A stretch of DNA of 5,593 nt from Chloroflexota bacterium (lineage in GTDB: Bacteria > Chloroflexota > Limnocylindria > Limnocylindrales > CSP1-4), in the NCBI GenBank assembly GCA_016200675.1, contig JACQEH010000246.1:1-5593 (forward strand), read 5' to 3'. Below are positions 5,094 through 5,593 of this stretch, in pieces (positions within the stretch are counted from its first letter, which is position 1; each line of letters starts with the position of its first letter). The translations under genes were made by a program, and so were the position numbers. Below the pieces are notes generated by a model that had not been told where the DNA came from, did not search any database, and saw nothing but the letters and a program-made list of their open reading frames with translations.

Positions 5094-5120
5094 TTTGTGC
5101 TGGTGTCACACAAACGTGTG
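5094..5120. promoter_or_regulatory. Operator-like dyads upstream of xylA
   Basis: TTTGTG (5094-5099) and CACAAA (5109-5114) form a 21-bp interrupted palindrome with six-base arms and a nine-base centre. A second dyad overlaps it: CACAC (5107-5111) with GTGTG (5116-5120). They sit in the only AT-rich patch of the region, immediately upstream of the probable -10, where a bound repressor would block transcription. Xylose genes are commonly controlled by ROK-family XylR or other sugar-responsive repressors. Which regulator binds here is not known, and no regulator gene lies in the window. Confidence 0.5.
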
Positions 5121-5127
5121 GTACGCT
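5119..5127 (+). promoter_or_regulatory. Extended -10 promoter of xylA (TGG-TACGCT)
   Basis: TACGCT (5122-5127) is preceded by TG one base upstream (5119-5120), an extended -10 arrangement that can dispense with a strong -35. No good -35 is present at 16-18 bp. Transcription would start near 5134, leaving about 45 nt of leader that holds a hairpin and the ribosome site. Confidence 0.4.
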
Positions 5128-5146
5128 CGGGCCGAACAGGGTGAAA

Positions 5147-5164
5147 CGCCGGGCTTCCCCGGCG
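5147..5164 (+). promoter_or_regulatory. Stable hairpin just before the xylA ribosome site
   Basis: CGCCGGG (5147-5153) pairs perfectly with CCCGGCG (5158-5164) around a CTTC loop. It ends two bases before GGAGG (5167-5171), which precedes the xylA ATG by seven bases. The stem leaves the ribosome site free but close, so it may stabilise the 5' end or tune initiation. With no T-run after it, a terminator role is unlikely. Confidence 0.55.
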
Positions 5165-5178
5165 CTGGAGGATGGGAC

Positions 5179-5593
5179 ATGGCCGAGGCCTTCTTCGCGG
5201 ACGTACCGGGGCGCATCCCGTTCGGCGGGCTCACGTCCACCGACCCGCTCAGCTACAAGGTCTACCAGCCGGACCGGCTGGTCCTCGGCAAGCGCATGGC
5301 CGACCACCTGCGCATCGCGGTCTGCTACTGGCACTCCTTCAACTGGCCGGGCTCCGACGTCTTCGGCGTCGGGACGTTCGATCGCCCCTGGCTGGACGCG
5401 CGCCTGGATCCGATGCTGGCGGCCCGGGCCAAGATGGACGCCGCCTTCGAGTTCTTGACCAAGCTCGGCGTCGAGTGGTTCTGCTTTCACGATCGGGACA
5501 TGGCCCCCGAGGGCGCGACGTTCGCCGAATCGACCGCCAACCTCAACACTCTCGCCGACGAGGCCCAGGCGCGCATGGAGAAGAGCGGCGTCA
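5179..5593 (+). CDS. xylA: Xylose isomerase (partial, N-terminal 138 residues)
   Basis: The first 138 codons of xylose isomerase, which converts D-xylose to D-xylulose (and D-glucose to fructose) in the cytoplasm with divalent metals as the first step of the isomerase route. The N-terminus closely follows the longer, E. coli-type class (about 440 residues): DPLSYKVYQPDRLVLGKRM, ADHLRIAVCYWHSF, then DVFGVGTFDRPW, AAFEFLTKLGV and WFCFHDRDMAPEG. His104 and Asp107 of FHDRD correspond to the catalytic His101-Asp104 pair of the E. coli enzyme. The metal-binding Glu and Asp residues lie in the part beyond the window. The start is ATG 5179 with GGAGG seven bases upstream; the nearby ATG at 5172 is out of frame. 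The gene has its own probable promoter, operator-like dyads and a 5' hairpin. A xylulokinase or sugar transporter would be expected nearby but cannot be seen here. Confidence 0.95.
   Translation, partial: MAEAFFADVPGRIPFGGLTSTDPLSYKVYQPDRLVLGKRMADHLRIAVCYWHSFNWPGSDVFGVGTFDRPWLDARLDPMLAARAKMDAAFEFLTKLGVEWFCFHDRDMAPEGATFAESTANLNTLADEAQARMEKSGV

Noticed and set aside
4954..5490. A 178-codon minus-strand frame over the xylA start
   Set aside because: It is antisense to conserved xylose isomerase sequence and crosses the GC-rich repeat block, with no domain.
1..5593. tRNA, rRNA, CRISPR array, transposase or integrase
   Set aside because: I looked for cloverleaf-like motifs, regularly spaced repeats and mobile-element protein motifs and saw none. 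The only tandem repeats are the 21-bp and 12-bp ones described.

Overview
The window is a 5.6 kb piece of a very GC-rich bacterial chromosome with tightly packed, strongly GC3-biased genes. Gene content (nickel superoxide dismutase with its own maturation protease, a xylose isomerase, a Cys-rich protein with a membrane segment) and the frequent placement of a TANNNT hexamer 6-7 nt before an ATG suggest a high-GC Gram-positive-like lineage. My best guess is Chloroflexota (Limnocylindria-like), with Actinomycetota as the alternative. This placement is inference from gene style, not from a marker gene.

Layout. Positions 1-882 (minus strand) hold the 5' part of a gene whose 3' end lies off the left edge. 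It encodes an N-terminal four-cysteine domain, a long Pro/acidic linker and a membrane helix. Positions 883-1102 are a divergent control region with a minus-strand -10 element right at the start codon, and a plus-strand TTGACC-N17-TACTCT promoter. The plus promoter reads into a possible leaderless 9-codon leader peptide, then two hairpins, then the ribosome site of the next gene. Positions 1103-2380 encode a CPA2-type cation/proton antiporter. Positions 2381-2762 are non-coding as far as I can tell and contain small dyads and a good -35 box. Positions 2763-3723 are the sodN-sodX pair: nickel superoxide dismutase precursor and the S26-type peptidase expected to remove its leader. Positions 3743-4984 encode a double-SIS-domain phosphosugar-binding protein related to the isomerase half of GlmS, probably with its own leaderless promoter. 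Positions 4985-5178 hold a GC-rich hairpin, a 12-bp tandem repeat and an operator-like dyad over the promoter of xylA, which begins at 5179 and runs off the right edge.

How it fits together. sodN and sodX form one functional unit for superoxide detoxification. The SIS protein and xylose isomerase both belong to sugar (phosphate) isomer metabolism but appear to have separate promoters. The antiporter stands alone, with an unusually elaborate leader of roughly 110 nt that is the most promising place for undescribed regulation. No rRNA, tRNA, CRISPR array, insertion sequence or integrase is visible.
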